A stretch of 64,000 bases of DNA from DAIMFL01 sp964372215 (GCA_964372215.1 CAYJQC010000009.1:97122-161121); one strand, 5' to 3'; shown: positions 52,962-61,634, counted from the stretch's first letter. Numbers and translations are program-made. The notes: a model not told the origin generated them from the letters alone.

Positions 52962-54539
52962 TCAGAACCTGAGCTGCTCCGCCTGGACGACGTGGGGAAT
53001 GGCGCGCACCTTGGCCAGCAGCGCGTCGCCCAGGGGCTGGTCGATCTCGATCAGCGCGATGGCGTCCTGGCCGGGCGCGGTGCGGCCGAGATGGAAGGTG
53101 GCGATGTTGATCCCGGCATCGCCCAGCAGCGTGCCGAGGCCGCCGATCAGGCCGGGCTTGTCCTCGTTGGTGAGGTACAGCATGTGCTTCCCAAGCTCGG
53201 CCTCGACCCGGATGCCCTTGATCTCGACCACCCGGGGATGCTCGCCGAACAAAGTGCCGGCGATGTCGCGGGTGCGCCGGTCGGTGGTGACGGTGACCCG
53301 CATCAGGGTCTGGTAGTCGCCGGGGCGGTCGTGCTTGACCTCGGTCACCTTGATGTCGCGCTCGCGGGCGATCACCGGCGCGTTCACCATGTTGACGGAA
53401 TCGAGCATCGGCCCGAGCAGCGCGGCGAGCGCGATGCTGCTGAGCGGCCTGGTGTTGAGCGCCGCCACCTGGCCCTCGTACTCGATGGTCACCGCCTGCA
53501 GGCCGGAATGGGTGAGCTGGCCGGCGAAGCTGCCGAGGTGATGGGCCAGCGTCATGTAGGGCTTGAGCCGGACCGCCTCCTCGGCGGTCACCGAGGGCAT
53601 GTTGAGCGCGTTGGTGACGGCGCCGGTCAGCAGGAAGTCGGAGATCTGCTCGGCGACCTGCACCGCCACGTTCTCCTGCGCCTCGCTGGTCGAGGCGCCG
53701 AGATGGGGGGTCGAGATCACCTCCTCGAGCGCGAACAGCGGGCTGTCGCGCGCCGGCTCGACCGCGAACACGTCGAGCGCCGCGCCGGCCACCTGGCCGG
53801 ACTCGATCGCCGCCTCGAGGTCGTCCTCGACCACCAGGCCGCCGCGCGCGCAGTTGATGATGCGCACGCCCCGCTTCATCTTGGCGATCGCCCGCGCGTC
53901 GACGATGCCGCGGGTGGCGTCGGTCAGGGGCACGTGGAGCGTGATGAAGTCGGCGCGGGCGAACAGATCGTCGAGTGCCACCTTCTCGACGTTGAGGTCG
54001 GCGGCGCGCTCGTCCGACAGATAGGGGTCGTAGCCGATCACCTTCATGCGCAGGCCGTGGGCGCGCTCGCACACGATCGAGCCGATATTGCCGCAGCCGA
54101 TCACGCCCAGCACCTTGCCGGTGAGCTCGACCCCCATGAAGCGCGACTTCTCCCACTTGCCGGCCCGGGTCGAGCGGTCGGCGGCGGGCAACTGGCGGGC
54201 GAGCGCCATCATCAGGGCGACCGCGTGCTCGGCGGTGGTGATGGCGTTGCCATAGGGCGTGTTCATCACCACCACGCCGCGGGCGGTCGCGGCGGCCACG
54301 TCGACATTGTCGACGCCGATGCCGGCGCGCCCGACCACCTTGAGCCGGGGCGCGGCGGCCAGCACGGCGGCGGTCACCTTGGTGGCCGAGCGGATGGCGA
54401 TGCCGTCGTAGTCGGGGATCGCGGCCAGCAGCTCGTCCGGCTTCATGCCGGTGCGCACATCCGCCGCCACCCCGCGCTCGCGAAACACCTCCAGCGCACG
54501 CGGGGACAGCTCGTCGGCGATCAGGACCCTGGGCGTCAT
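52962..54539 (-). CDS. serA: D-3-phosphoglycerate dehydrogenase
   Basis: 525 residues, the first enzyme of serine synthesis, oxidising 3-phosphoglycerate with NAD. The substrate domain starts MTPRVLIADELSPRALEVF. The nucleotide-binding fold has GKVLGVIGCGNIGSIVCERA (GxGxxG). Catalytic stretches are IINCARGGLVVEDDLEAA (Arg), DVFAVEPARDSPLF (Glu) and TPHLGASTSEAQENVA (His). An intervening ASB domain and a C-terminal ACT domain (HMLYLTNEDKPGLIGGLGTL) give the long type I form, with possible serine feedback. It follows serC by 18 bases on the same strand. Confidence 0.96.
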   Translation of the reverse strand: MTPRVLIADELSPRALEVFRERGVAADVRTGMKPDELLAAIPDYDGIAIRSATKVTAAVLAAAPRLKVVGRAGIGVDNVDVAAATARGVVVMNTPYGNAITTAEHAVALMMALARQLPAADRSTRAGKWEKSRFMGVELTGKVLGVIGCGNIGSIVCERAHGLRMKVIGYDPYLSDERAADLNVEKVALDDLFARADFITLHVPLTDATRGIVDARAIAKMKRGVRIINCARGGLVVEDDLEAAIESGQVAGAALDVFAVEPARDSPLFALEEVISTPHLGASTSEAQENVAVQVAEQISDFLLTGAVTNALNMPSVTAEEAVRLKPYMTLAHHLGSFAGQLTHSGLQAVTIEYEGQVAALNTRPLSSIALAALLGPMLDSVNMVNAPVIARERDIKVTEVKHDRPGDYQTLMRVTVTTDRRTRDIAGTLFGEHPRVVEIKGIRVEAELGKHMLYLTNEDKPGLIGGLGTLLGDAGINIATFHLGRTAPGQDAIALIEIDQPLGDALLAKVRAIPHVVQAEQLRF

Positions 54540-54557
54540 GTCATGTGCTCCGGAAGC

Positions 54558-55721
54558 TCACGCGGCCGCGGCCGTCTTGATTTCGCCGAAGGCCCAGTCG
54601 AGCCACGGAAACAGCGCCTCGAGATCGGCGGTCTCGACGGTCGCCCCGGCCCAGATGCGCAGGCCCGGCGGCGCGTCGCGATAGGACCCGAGATCGTAGC
54701 CGGCGCCTTCCGTCTCCACGAGCGCCGCCAGGCGCTTGGCCGAATCGGACTGGCGCTTCGCGTCGAGGCCGCGGAACCAGGGATCGGCGATGGTCAGGCA
54801 GACCGAGGTGGTCGAGCGGATCTCCGGCCGCGCGGCCAGATAGCCGACCCACGGGGTGGCTGCGACCCAGCGCTCGATCGCGGCGGCGTTGCGCGCGACC
54901 CTTGCCATCAGCCCGGCGAGCCCGCCGGCGCCTTGCGCCCATTTCAGGGAATCGATGGCGTCCTCGACCGCCAGCATCGACGGCGTGTTGATGGTCTCGC
55001 CGGCGAACACGCCCTCGTTCAGCTTGCCGCCCGAGGTCAGGCGGAACAGCTTGGGGAGCGGCCAGGCCGGCTGGTGGCTCTCCAGCCGTGCGACGGCGCG
55101 CGGGGACAGCACCAGCATGCCGTGGCCGCCCTCGCCGCCCAGCACCTTCTGCCAGGACCAGGTGACGGCGTCGAGCCGGTCCCACGGCAGCGCCATGGCG
55201 AACACCGCCGAGGTCGCGTCGCAGATGGTGAGGCCGGCGCGGTCGGCGGCGATCCAGTCGCCGTCGGGCACCCGCACGCCGGAAGTGGTGCCGTTCCAGG
55301 TGAACACCACGTCGCGGGCGAAATCGACCTGGGCCAGGTCGGGCAGCGCGCCGTAATCGGCCTTCAGCACCCGCACGTCGGCAAGCCTGAGCTGCTTCGC
55401 CACGTCGGTGACCCAGCCTTCGCCGAAGCTCTCCCAGGCCAGCATGTCGACGCCGCGAGGCCCCAGCAGCGACCACAGCGCCAGCTCGACCGCGCCGGTG
55501 TCGGAGGCCGGCACGATGGCGACGCGATGGTCCGCGGGAATGCCGAGGATCGCCCGGCTCCGATCGATCACCTCGGCGAGCTTGGCCTTGCCGGCCTTCG
55601 AGCGGTGCGAGCGGCCGGTGCAGGCATCGCCGAGCGCGGCCGGCGACCAGCCCGGCCGCTTGGCGCAGGGACCGGACGAGAAATGCGGCACGCGCGGCTT
55701 CAGGCTCGGCTTCGTCGCCAC
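54558..55721 (-). CDS. serC: Phosphoserine aminotransferase
   Basis: PLP enzyme of 387 residues making phosphoserine from phosphohydroxypyruvate and glutamate. It starts with KPRVPHFSSGPCAKRPGWSP, includes HRSKAGKAKLAEVIDRSRAILG, the cofactor-ring region VVFTWNGTTSGVRVP, ICDATSAVFAM (Asp) and WSWQKVLGGEGGHGML (Schiff-base lysine). This is the alphaproteobacterial/archaeal-like SerC subtype with the long HRSK motif. GGAAGGG precedes the ATG at 55721, downstream of a good promoter. serA follows, so serine synthesis is a two-gene operon here. Confidence 0.95.
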   Translation of the reverse strand: MATKPSLKPRVPHFSSGPCAKRPGWSPAALGDACTGRSHRSKAGKAKLAEVIDRSRAILGIPADHRVAIVPASDTGAVELALWSLLGPRGVDMLAWESFGEGWVTDVAKQLRLADVRVLKADYGALPDLAQVDFARDVVFTWNGTTSGVRVPDGDWIAADRAGLTICDATSAVFAMALPWDRLDAVTWSWQKVLGGEGGHGMLVLSPRAVARLESHQPAWPLPKLFRLTSGGKLNEGVFAGETINTPSMLAVEDAIDSLKWAQGAGGLAGLMARVARNAAAIERWVAATPWVGYLAARPEIRSTTSVCLTIADPWFRGLDAKRQSDSAKRLAALVETEGAGYDLGSYRDAPPGLRIWAGATVETADLEALFPWLDWAFGEIKTAAAA

Positions 55722-55765
55722 AGGAATCCCTTCCGCGCCGCGGCTGTCAGGGCGGCGCGGGCGGG

Positions 55766-55794
55766 ATCGTAGGAAGCTTGCTGCGGTGCGTCAA
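55766..55794 (-). promoter_or_regulatory. serC-serA promoter
   Basis: On the minus strand TTGACG (55794-55789), exactly 17 bases, then TACGAT (55771-55766). This is the best-matched sigma-70-type promoter in the window. The start would be near 55759, giving a leader of about 38 bases that contains the GGAAGGG ribosome site of serC. A GGCGCGG/CCGCGCC-type dyad lies in that leader. Confidence 0.6.
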
Positions 55795-55875
55795 CGCGAC
55801 GAACCGGCCGACCCCTTCATTTCTTGTTACAGACCTTTGCAGCCGCGAACGGCGCGGTTCCCGGCCAAGGGCCGC

Positions 55876-56082
55876 TCAGCGCCAGAACGGCCGGCCGGCC
55901 TCGCGCTCGATATCGGCCCGCGACAGGCCGATATCGCCGAGCATGCGGTCGTCGAGCCGCCGCAGCGCCCGGCGCTGGCGGCTGCGCTCCAGCCAGACCG
56001 TCAGCAGGTCGGCCCACAAGGGTTCGCGCCGACTGGCCGCCGCGACCACCCTCACCTGCGGGATCACCGTTGCCCGTTCCAT
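55876..56082 (-). CDS. DUF1127 family protein
   Basis: 68 residues, basic, with the family pattern at the C-terminus: WLERSRQRRALRRLDDRMLGDI, then GLSRADIEREAGRPFWR. DUF1127 proteins are small arginine-rich regulators in alphaproteobacteria; some bind RNA and affect phosphate and carbon metabolism, as known for rhizobial members. It lies 61 bases after the GNAT gene on the same strand and could be the last gene of that operon. A second DUF1127 gene opens the group. No membrane segment. Confidence 0.88.
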   Translation of the reverse strand: MERATVIPQVRVVAAASRREPLWADLLTVWLERSRQRRALRRLDDRMLGDIGLSRADIEREAGRPFWR

Positions 56083-56143
56083 GCTCCTGCTCCTCCTGCA
56101 TCTCGCGTCGGATTCGCACGGTAGGGACGACGGCGCGCCGCCT

Positions 56144-56641
56144 CTATCCGGCTCTTGCGACCCTCGGCCCGAGTTCCAGCGCGCAGTAGCGCACGCCCTC
56201 CAGCGGGTTGCCGTAATAGGCCGGGATGTCGTGGAAACCGAGGCTGGTATAGAGCGCCCGCGCCTCGGTCATCCCGATCAGCGTGTCCAGGCAGATCCGG
56301 CGGCAGCCGGCGGCGCGCGCCGCTGCGATCACCGCCTCGGCCAGTAGCCGTCCGCCACCCCGGCCGCGGAACGTCGGTCGGACGTAGAGCCGCTTCATCT
56401 CGCCACCATCAGCATCGCCGGGCAGCGGCCGCAGGCCGACGCAGCCGGCGACCGCGTCGCCATCCTCGAGCAGCAACAGCGCGCCGCGCGGGCCGTCATA
56501 GGCGCCGGGCAGGGTCGCCAGCTCCCGGTCGAAGCCCTGGAAGCACAGGCTGATGCCGAGCTCCTTCTGGTACTCCAGGAACAGCGTGCGGAGCGTCGCC
56601 ATGTCGCCGGCGAGCGCCGGCACGACCGACAAATCAGACAT
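56144..56641 (-). CDS. GNAT family N-acetyltransferase
   Basis: 165 residues. The acetyl-CoA-binding core is GGEMKRLYVRPTFRGRGGGRLL (pyrophosphate loop R-GRGGG), preceded by VAGCVGLRPL and followed by RICLDTLIGMTEARALYTSLGF, the classic last motif with the catalytic-region tyrosine. The acceptor is unknown. Its start overlaps the phzF-like stop by eight bases, so the two are coupled. It probably modifies an amine-containing metabolite, fitting with the neighbouring isomerase and a PLP-type regulator. Confidence 0.87.
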   Translation of the reverse strand: MSDLSVVPALAGDMATLRTLFLEYQKELGISLCFQGFDRELATLPGAYDGPRGALLLLEDGDAVAGCVGLRPLPGDADGGEMKRLYVRPTFRGRGGGRLLAEAVIAAARAAGCRRICLDTLIGMTEARALYTSLGFHDIPAYYGNPLEGVRYCALELGPRVARAG

Positions 56642-57428
56642 CGATGCGACCCTCGAGATAGGGCACCACGCGCCCGCCGATGGTGACGCGATCGCCGGCC
56701 AGGCCGCAGGCGAGTTCGCCGCCGCGCGCCGAGATCTGCCTGGCGCTGAGCGGGTTCCGGCCCAGGCGCCGCGCCCAGTAGGGGGTGAGCACGCAATGGG
56801 CCGAGCCGGTCACGGGATCCTCGGGGATGCCGAGCTTGGGCACGAAGCAGCGCGAGACGAAGTCGCAGGGCGATCCCGGGGCCGGGCCGGGCGCGCTGGC
56901 GATCACCGCGTCGGCGGCGAGATCGGACAGCAGGGCCATGTTGGGCGTCAGCGCGGCGACCTCGGCGGCAGTGTCGAACACTGCGAGCGCCCAGATCCCG
57001 ACGGCGAGGGTTTCCGTCGGCGGCGCGCCGAGCGCGGCGGCCAGGCCCGCCGGCGCCGTCACCGGTTGCGGCGGCATCGCCGGAAAGTCGAGCACGTAGC
57101 TGTCGCCGTCGCGGCCGACCCTGAGCGGTCCGCTGCGCGACGCGAAGGCGATTTCCCGGGCGCCCTTGTCGAGATGGTTGGCGACGACGTAGCCGGCGGC
57201 CAGGGTGGCGTGGCCGCACAGTTCGACCTCGTGCGTGGGCGTGAACCAGCGGATCCGCCAGCCGCCATCCTCGCGCACCACGAACGCGGTCTCCGCCAGG
57301 TTGTTCTCGTTGGCGATGGCCTGCATCAGCGCGTCGTCGATCCAGGATTCGAGCGGGCACACCGCCGCCGGATTGCCGGCGAAGCGGCGGCCCGCGAAGG
57401 CGTCGAGCTGGTAGAGCGGAAGCTGCAT
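56634..57428 (-). CDS. PhzF family isomerase
   Basis: 264 residues with the DapF-like double fold. Motifs are YQLDAFAGRRFAGNPAAVC at the start, ANENNLAETAFVV (catalytic-site Glu), HEVELCGHATLAAGYVV and EDPVTGSAHCVLTPYWARRLG (second half-site). GAGGAGC precedes the ATG at 57428. PhzF-like proteins carry out epimerisation or double-bond shifts on small acids; the true substrate here is unknown. The frame is open far upstream across the divergent regulator gene, but that is antisense. A DUF1127 gene lies 25 bases upstream. Confidence 0.9.
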   Translation of the reverse strand: MQLPLYQLDAFAGRRFAGNPAAVCPLESWIDDALMQAIANENNLAETAFVVREDGGWRIRWFTPTHEVELCGHATLAAGYVVANHLDKGAREIAFASRSGPLRVGRDGDSYVLDFPAMPPQPVTAPAGLAAALGAPPTETLAVGIWALAVFDTAAEVAALTPNMALLSDLAADAVIASAPGPAPGSPCDFVSRCFVPKLGIPEDPVTGSAHCVLTPYWARRLGRNPLSARQISARGGELACGLAGDRVTIGGRVVPYLEGRIDV

Positions 57429-57453
57429 CGGTCGGCTCCTCGGTCGGCGCCGG

Positions 57454-57687
57454 TCAGAAGCGCCAGAACGGCTTGGCGAGCTCGCGCTCCACCCGCCCGC
57501 GGTCGAGCCCGATGTCGCGCAGCAGGCGGTCGTCGAGCGACGCCAGGTGCCGGCGCTGCCGCCGGATGCCGATCCAGTGAATCGCGAGCTGCGCGGCATG
57601 GAGCGGCAGGGCGATGAGCATGCCCACGGCGGCGGCGGCGCGGCCGGGACTCCGGGATATTCGGCCCGATCCAATAATTGTACCCAT
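57454..57687 (-). CDS. DUF1127 family protein, N-terminally extended
   Basis: 77 residues. The C-terminus holds the family core (IRRQRRHLASLDDRLLRDIG, then RVERELAKPFWRF). The N-terminus has a hydrophobic stretch (AAAVGMLIALPLHAAQLAI) that may be a membrane helix or helical extension, unlike the shorter paralogue at 55876. AGGAGG precedes the ATG. It is the first gene of the PhzF-GNAT group and is divergent from the MocR-type regulator, across a 92-base intergenic region with clear operator-like sequence. Confidence 0.87.
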   Translation of the reverse strand: MGTIIGSGRISRSPGRAAAAVGMLIALPLHAAQLAIHWIGIRRQRRHLASLDDRLLRDIGLDRGRVERELAKPFWRF

Positions 57688-57742
57688 TCAATCCTCCTAA
57701 AATCCGAAATCGTCACGATTGATCCGTCCGATACTGATACAA

Positions 57743-57787
57743 TTGACACGCAGATGGTTTCAATATAAACATTGTCACTATGACAAT
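57743..57787 (+). promoter_or_regulatory. MocR promoter and palindrome over the start codon
   Basis: TTGACA (57743-57748) with either TATAAA after 15 bases or TAAACA after 17 forms a promoter whose transcript would begin about three bases before the ATG at 57780, so the message may be nearly leaderless. A perfect dyad, ATTGTCA-cta-TGACAAT (57771-57787), covers that ATG. The -35 itself carries a TGACA half-site in the same orientation. Autoregulation by the MocR protein and control of the divergent group are inferred. Confidence 0.55.
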
Positions 57788-59189
57788 TTGGACTCCCGAC
57801 CTCGACCAGCGATCCGGTCCCCGCTATCTCGCGATCGCCGAGGCGATTTCCGCCGATGTCCGCGGCGGCCGGCTGAAATCCGGCGAGCGCCTGCCCACCC
57901 ATCGCGACCTCGCCTACCGGATCGGCGTCACCGTCGGCACGGTGACCCGCGCCTATGCCGAGGCCGAACGGCGCGGCCTGATCTCCGGCGAGGTCGGGCG
58001 CGGCACCTATGTGCGCGACCTCGGCGCCGGGGTCGGGTTCCCGATCCGCGGCAGCTTTCCCGTGCTCGACACCGAATCGGCGAGCGAGAGCGCGCCGATC
58101 GACCTCAGCGTCAACTATCCCGTGCGCGAGGCGACCGACCGGCTGCTCGGCGACACCCTGCGCACGCTCGCCGACGAGCCCGGCGTCGCCGGGCTGCTCG
58201 ACTATCAGGTCAATCGCGGCCTGCTCCGGCACCGCAGCGCCGGTGCGGCGCTGATCCGCCGCGGCGGCCTCGAGGTGCCGCCGGACCGCGTACTGGTCAC
58301 CTGCGGCGCGCAGCACGCCATGACGGTCGCCTTCACCGCCCTCACCCGGCCGGGCGACACCGTGCTGACCGAGGCGCTCACCTATCCCGGCATGAAGCTG
58401 ATCGCCGGCATGCTGCAGCTCCGGCTGCACGGCGTGGCGATGGACCAGCACGGCCTCGCGCCCGACGCCTTCGAGACCGCCTGCCGGACCCTGCAGCCCA
58501 AGGCGCTCTACAGCATGCCGACGCTGCAGAACCCGACCTCGATCACCATGCCCGAGGCGCGCCGGCGCGAGATCGCGCGCATCGCCGAGAGCTACGGCGT
58601 CGCCATCGTCGAGGACGACATCTACGGCTTCCTCGACGGCGGCGCGCCGAAGCCCCTGTCGCATTTCGCGCCGGGCGTCGGCCACTACCTGCTGAGCGTG
58701 TCCAAATGCATCGCGCCCGGCCTGCGCTGCGGCTTCCTGGCGGTGCCGCCGGGCGATACCGCGGCCTATGCGGCGGCGATCCGGACCACGGTCTGGATGG
58801 CGCCGCCGCTCGCCGTCGAGATCGCCGCGCGCTGGATCGAGAACGGCACCAGCACGGCGCTCTCGGCCAGGCTGGCCGAGGAATCGACCGCCCGCCAGCG
58901 CCTGGTGCAGGAGCGCCTCGCCGGCTACGCCTATGCCACCGCGCCGCGCAGCCTGCATGGCTGGCTGACCCTGCCCGAGCCGTGGCGGGCCAGCCAGTTC
59001 GTCGCCGAGGCGCGCGCCCGCGGCGTGCTGGTGACCCCGGCCGAGGCCTTCGTGGTCGCGCGGCCCGCGCCCCAGGCGATCCGCATCTGCACCGGCGCGG
59101 TGGCGAGCCGCGAACGGCTGGGCCAGGGACTCGACGTCCTGCACGCGCTGCTCCGCAGCGCGCCCGAGGAACATCTCTCGATCATGTGA
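57780..59189 (+). CDS. MocR/PdxR-type transcriptional regulator (GntR wHTH plus aminotransferase domain)
   Basis: 469 residues. The N-terminal winged helix reads GPRYLAIAEAISADVRGGRL, KSGERLPTHRDLAYRIGVTV, then GTVTRAYAEAERRGLISGEVGRGTYV. The rest is a fold-type I aminotransferase domain: PDRVLVTCGAQHAMTVAFTA, YSMPTLQNPTSITMPEARR, VEDDIYGFLDG and the PLP lysine in LLSVSKCIAPGLRCGFLAVP. Such proteins bind PLP or an amino compound and act as regulators rather than enzymes. It is divergent from the DUF1127-PhzF-GNAT group, its likely target. It converges on thiD. Confidence 0.93.
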   Translation: MTIWTPDLDQRSGPRYLAIAEAISADVRGGRLKSGERLPTHRDLAYRIGVTVGTVTRAYAEAERRGLISGEVGRGTYVRDLGAGVGFPIRGSFPVLDTESASESAPIDLSVNYPVREATDRLLGDTLRTLADEPGVAGLLDYQVNRGLLRHRSAGAALIRRGGLEVPPDRVLVTCGAQHAMTVAFTALTRPGDTVLTEALTYPGMKLIAGMLQLRLHGVAMDQHGLAPDAFETACRTLQPKALYSMPTLQNPTSITMPEARRREIARIAESYGVAIVEDDIYGFLDGGAPKPLSHFAPGVGHYLLSVSKCIAPGLRCGFLAVPPGDTAAYAAAIRTTVWMAPPLAVEIAARWIENGTSTALSARLAEESTARQRLVQERLAGYAYATAPRSLHGWLTLPEPWRASQFVAEARARGVLVTPAEAFVVARPAPQAIRICTGAVASRERLGQGLDVLHALLRSAPEEHLSIM

Positions 59190-59197
59190 GCCCGGCC

Positions 59198-60001
59198 TCA
59201 GCCGGTGAACGGTCGCACCGTGTGCGCGTGGTTGAGCGGCCCATGGCCGTGGCCCAGGCCGGGGGCGCTGCGGATCGCCTCCAGCACATAGGCGCGGGCG
59301 CGGACCACCGCGTCGCGCAGCGGCAGCTTCTGGGCGATCCCGGCGGCGATCGCCGAGGCCAGGGTGCAGCCGGTGCCGTGGGTGCTGGTCGAGTCGATGC
59401 GCGGACCTTCGAAGATCTCGATCCCCGCCGGTGACACCAGCACGTCGCGGATGCGCGGGCCGGCGACATGGCCGCCCTTGACCAGGGCCGCCGCGGCGCC
59501 GGCGCGGCACAGCATCTCCCCGGCCCGCTTCATGTCGTCGAGCCCGCGGATCGTCAGGCCGGTCAGCGCCTCGGCCTCCGGCGCGTTCGGGGTCAGCAGC
59601 GCGGCCAGCGGCAGCAGGCGCGCGCGCAGGGTCGCCACCGCGTCCGATCGCAGCAGCGCCGCACCACCCTTCGCCACCATCACGGGATCGACGACGATGG
59701 GCACGCCGGGGGCGTACTCGCCGAGCGCGTCGGCCACCGCGCCGATCACCTCCGAGGTCGCCAGCATGCCGGTCTTCACCGCGTCGGCGCCGATGTCGGT
59801 CAGGGTGAGCTCGATCTGCTGGCGGATGAAGCCGGTCTCGACCGGCAGCACGCCGAACACGCCGCGGGTGTTCTGCGCGGTCAGGGCGGTGATCGCGGTC
59901 ATGGCATAGCCATCGAGGGCCGTCACCGCCTTGATGTCGGCCTGGATGCCGGCGCCGCCGCCGGAATCGGACCCGGCGACGATGAGGACGCGGCCCTTCA
60001 T
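59198..60001 (-). CDS. thiD: Hydroxymethylpyrimidine/phosphomethylpyrimidine kinase
   Basis: 267 residues phosphorylating HMP and HMP-phosphate for thiamine synthesis. Motifs: VLIVAGSDSGGGAGIQADIKAV at the start, YAMTAITALTAQNTRGV, PIVVDPVMVAKGG and the anion-hole stretch DSTSTHGTGCTLASAIAAGIA. The ATG at 60001 was chosen because it sits right before the conserved VLIVAGSDS, with AAGGGG upstream. Length is normal. No TPP riboswitch is visible in the upstream 203 bases. It is downstream of glmM with a repeat-rich gap between. Confidence 0.95.
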   Translation of the reverse strand: MKGRVLIVAGSDSGGGAGIQADIKAVTALDGYAMTAITALTAQNTRGVFGVLPVETGFIRQQIELTLTDIGADAVKTGMLATSEVIGAVADALGEYAPGVPIVVDPVMVAKGGAALLRSDAVATLRARLLPLAALLTPNAPEAEALTGLTIRGLDDMKRAGEMLCRAGAAAALVKGGHVAGPRIRDVLVSPAGIEIFEGPRIDSTSTHGTGCTLASAIAAGIAQKLPLRDAVVRARAYVLEAIRSAPGLGHGHGPLNHAHTVRPFTG

Positions 60002-60204
60002 GCCCACTGCCCCTTCGAACGGTCGCTGTCGCAACTCTTCGCGACAGAACTGCGCCAGCCCCTCACCCAACTCCGGCTAGGCGAGGGCTTCGCCTCGCCA
60101 AGCCTGCGTATCCCTCTTCCGCCTGCGCGGGAGAGGGAGGGGCCCGTCGCGTCGGCGACGGGAGGATGAGGGCAACGAGAACGCGGCAAGAGGTTCGCGG
60201 GAGC
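60002..60204. repeat. Hairpin-rich intergenic sequence between glmM and thiD
   Basis: Three stems lie in 203 bases: CTGTCGC/GCGACAG (60026-60032 with 60041-60047), GGCGAGG/CCTCGCC (60080-60086 with 60093-60099) and CCCGTCGC/GCGACGGG with a four-base loop (60143-60150 with 60155-60162). The words CCTCACCC and GGGAGAGGGAGGGG recall dispersed intergenic repeats of proteobacteria. No T-run follows, so these are not standard terminators. No gene is seen. Confidence 0.55.
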
Positions 60205-61563
60205 CTATCCGCTCAGGCGGGCGTCGGCCGCGGCGATCGCGCCGGCGAGCTCGTCGACGATGCGGCCGATCTGGGCCTCGTCCTCGCCCTCGGCCATCAC
60301 CCGGATCACCGGCTCGGTGCCGGACTTGCGCACCAGCAGCCGGCCGCGCGTGCCGAGCGCGGCCTCGGCGCCGGCGATCGCCGCCTTGACGCCAGCGTCC
60401 TCCAGCGGCTGGCCGCCGTTGAACCTGAGGCTCTTCAGAAGCTGCGGCAGGGGTGTGAAGGCGCGGCACACCGCGCTCGCCGGGCGGCCGGACTCGACGA
60501 TCACCGCCAGCACCTGCAGCGCCGCGATCAGGCCGTCGCCGGTGGTGGAGAAGTCCGACAGGATGATGTGGCCGGACTGCTCGCCGCCGACATTGAACCC
60601 GCCGGCCCGCATGCGCTCGACCACGTAGCGGTCGCCCACCGGGGTGCGGTGCAGCTTCAGCCCGGCGCGCGCCAGATGGCGCTCGAGCCCCAGATTCGAC
60701 ATCACCGTCGCCACCACCCCGCCGCCGGCGAGCCGCCCGGTCTCGGCCCAGCGCAGCGCGACCAGCGCCATCAGCTGGTCGCCGTCGACGATGGCGCCGT
60801 GCTCGTCGGCGACGATCAGCCGGTCGGCGTCGCCGTCGAGCGCCAAGCCGATATGGGCGCCGTGGGCGATCACCGCCTCGCGCATGGTCGCGGTCGCGGT
60901 CGCGCCGCAGTTCTTGTTGATGTTGTAGCCGTCCGGATTGACCGCGATCGGGATCACCTCGGCGCCGAGCTCCCACAGCACGGTCGGCGCCACCCGGTAG
61001 GCGGCGCCGTTGGCGCAGTCGACCACGATCTTCAGGCCGTCGAGGGTCAGGCCCTTGGGGAAGCTCGACTTCACGAACTCGATGTAGCGGCCGCGCGAAT
61101 CCTCCATGCGGATCGCCCGGCCGAGGCGGTCGGGCGCCGCCATGGTCCAGCCGTCCGCCCGCTCCAGCCGCGCCTCGATCGACGCCTCGACCTCGTCCGA
61201 CAGCTTGTAGCCGTCGGGCCCGAACAGCTTCACGCCGTTGTCCTGATAGGGATTGTGCGAGGCCGAGATCATGACCCCGAGATCGGCCTTCAGCGAGCGC
61301 GTGAGCATGGCGACCGCCGGGGTCGGCAGCGGGCTCAGCAGGATCACGTCCATGCCCATGGAGATGAAGCCGGCGGTCAGGGCCGGTTCGAGCATGTAGC
61401 CGGACAGCCTTGTGTCCTTGCCGATCACCACCCGGTGCAGATGGTCGCCGCGGGTGAACTCGGCGCCGGTGGCGAGCGCCACCTTGAGCGCGGTCTCGGC
61501 GGTGATCGGCTCGATGTTGGCCGTGCCGCGGATGCCGTCGGTGCCGAAGAGTCTGCGCGTCAT
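60205..61563 (-). CDS. glmM: Phosphoglucosamine mutase
   Basis: 452 residues, interconverting glucosamine-6- and glucosamine-1-phosphate for peptidoglycan and lipopolysaccharide. It has LFGTDGIRGTANIEPITAE at the start, the phosphorylated serine in GVMISASHNPYQDNGVKLFG, the metal loop ALDGDADRLIV, and GEQSGHIILSDFSTTGDGLI. RKSGTEPVIRVMAEG is the phosphate-binding end. The ATG at 61563 matches the family start; the frame continues upstream through untranslated DNA. The neighbouring order ftsH-folP-glmM is conserved in this group. TATAAA in the 71-base gap to folP may mark a separate promoter. Confidence 0.97.
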   Translation of the reverse strand: MTRRLFGTDGIRGTANIEPITAETALKVALATGAEFTRGDHLHRVVIGKDTRLSGYMLEPALTAGFISMGMDVILLSPLPTPAVAMLTRSLKADLGVMISASHNPYQDNGVKLFGPDGYKLSDEVEASIEARLERADGWTMAAPDRLGRAIRMEDSRGRYIEFVKSSFPKGLTLDGLKIVVDCANGAAYRVAPTVLWELGAEVIPIAVNPDGYNINKNCGATATATMREAVIAHGAHIGLALDGDADRLIVADEHGAIVDGDQLMALVALRWAETGRLAGGGVVATVMSNLGLERHLARAGLKLHRTPVGDRYVVERMRAGGFNVGGEQSGHIILSDFSTTGDGLIAALQVLAVIVESGRPASAVCRAFTPLPQLLKSLRFNGGQPLEDAGVKAAIAGAEAALGTRGRLLVRKSGTEPVIRVMAEGEDEAQIGRIVDELAGAIAAADARLSG

Positions 61564-61634
61564 GGGGTCCCGTGCTGGCTGTCTTGCCAATTTATAACAC
61601 AACCGCCGCCCGGCCGGGCCCGGCATTGCTCCGT

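Noticed and set aside
56634..59510. 958-codon minus frame covering phzF and the MocR gene
   Set aside because: Only the last 264 codons match PhzF; the rest is antisense to the regulator gene and low in complexity.
60002..60204. TPP riboswitch ahead of thiD
   Set aside because: The CTGAGA and ACCTGA core elements of the riboswitch are not present.
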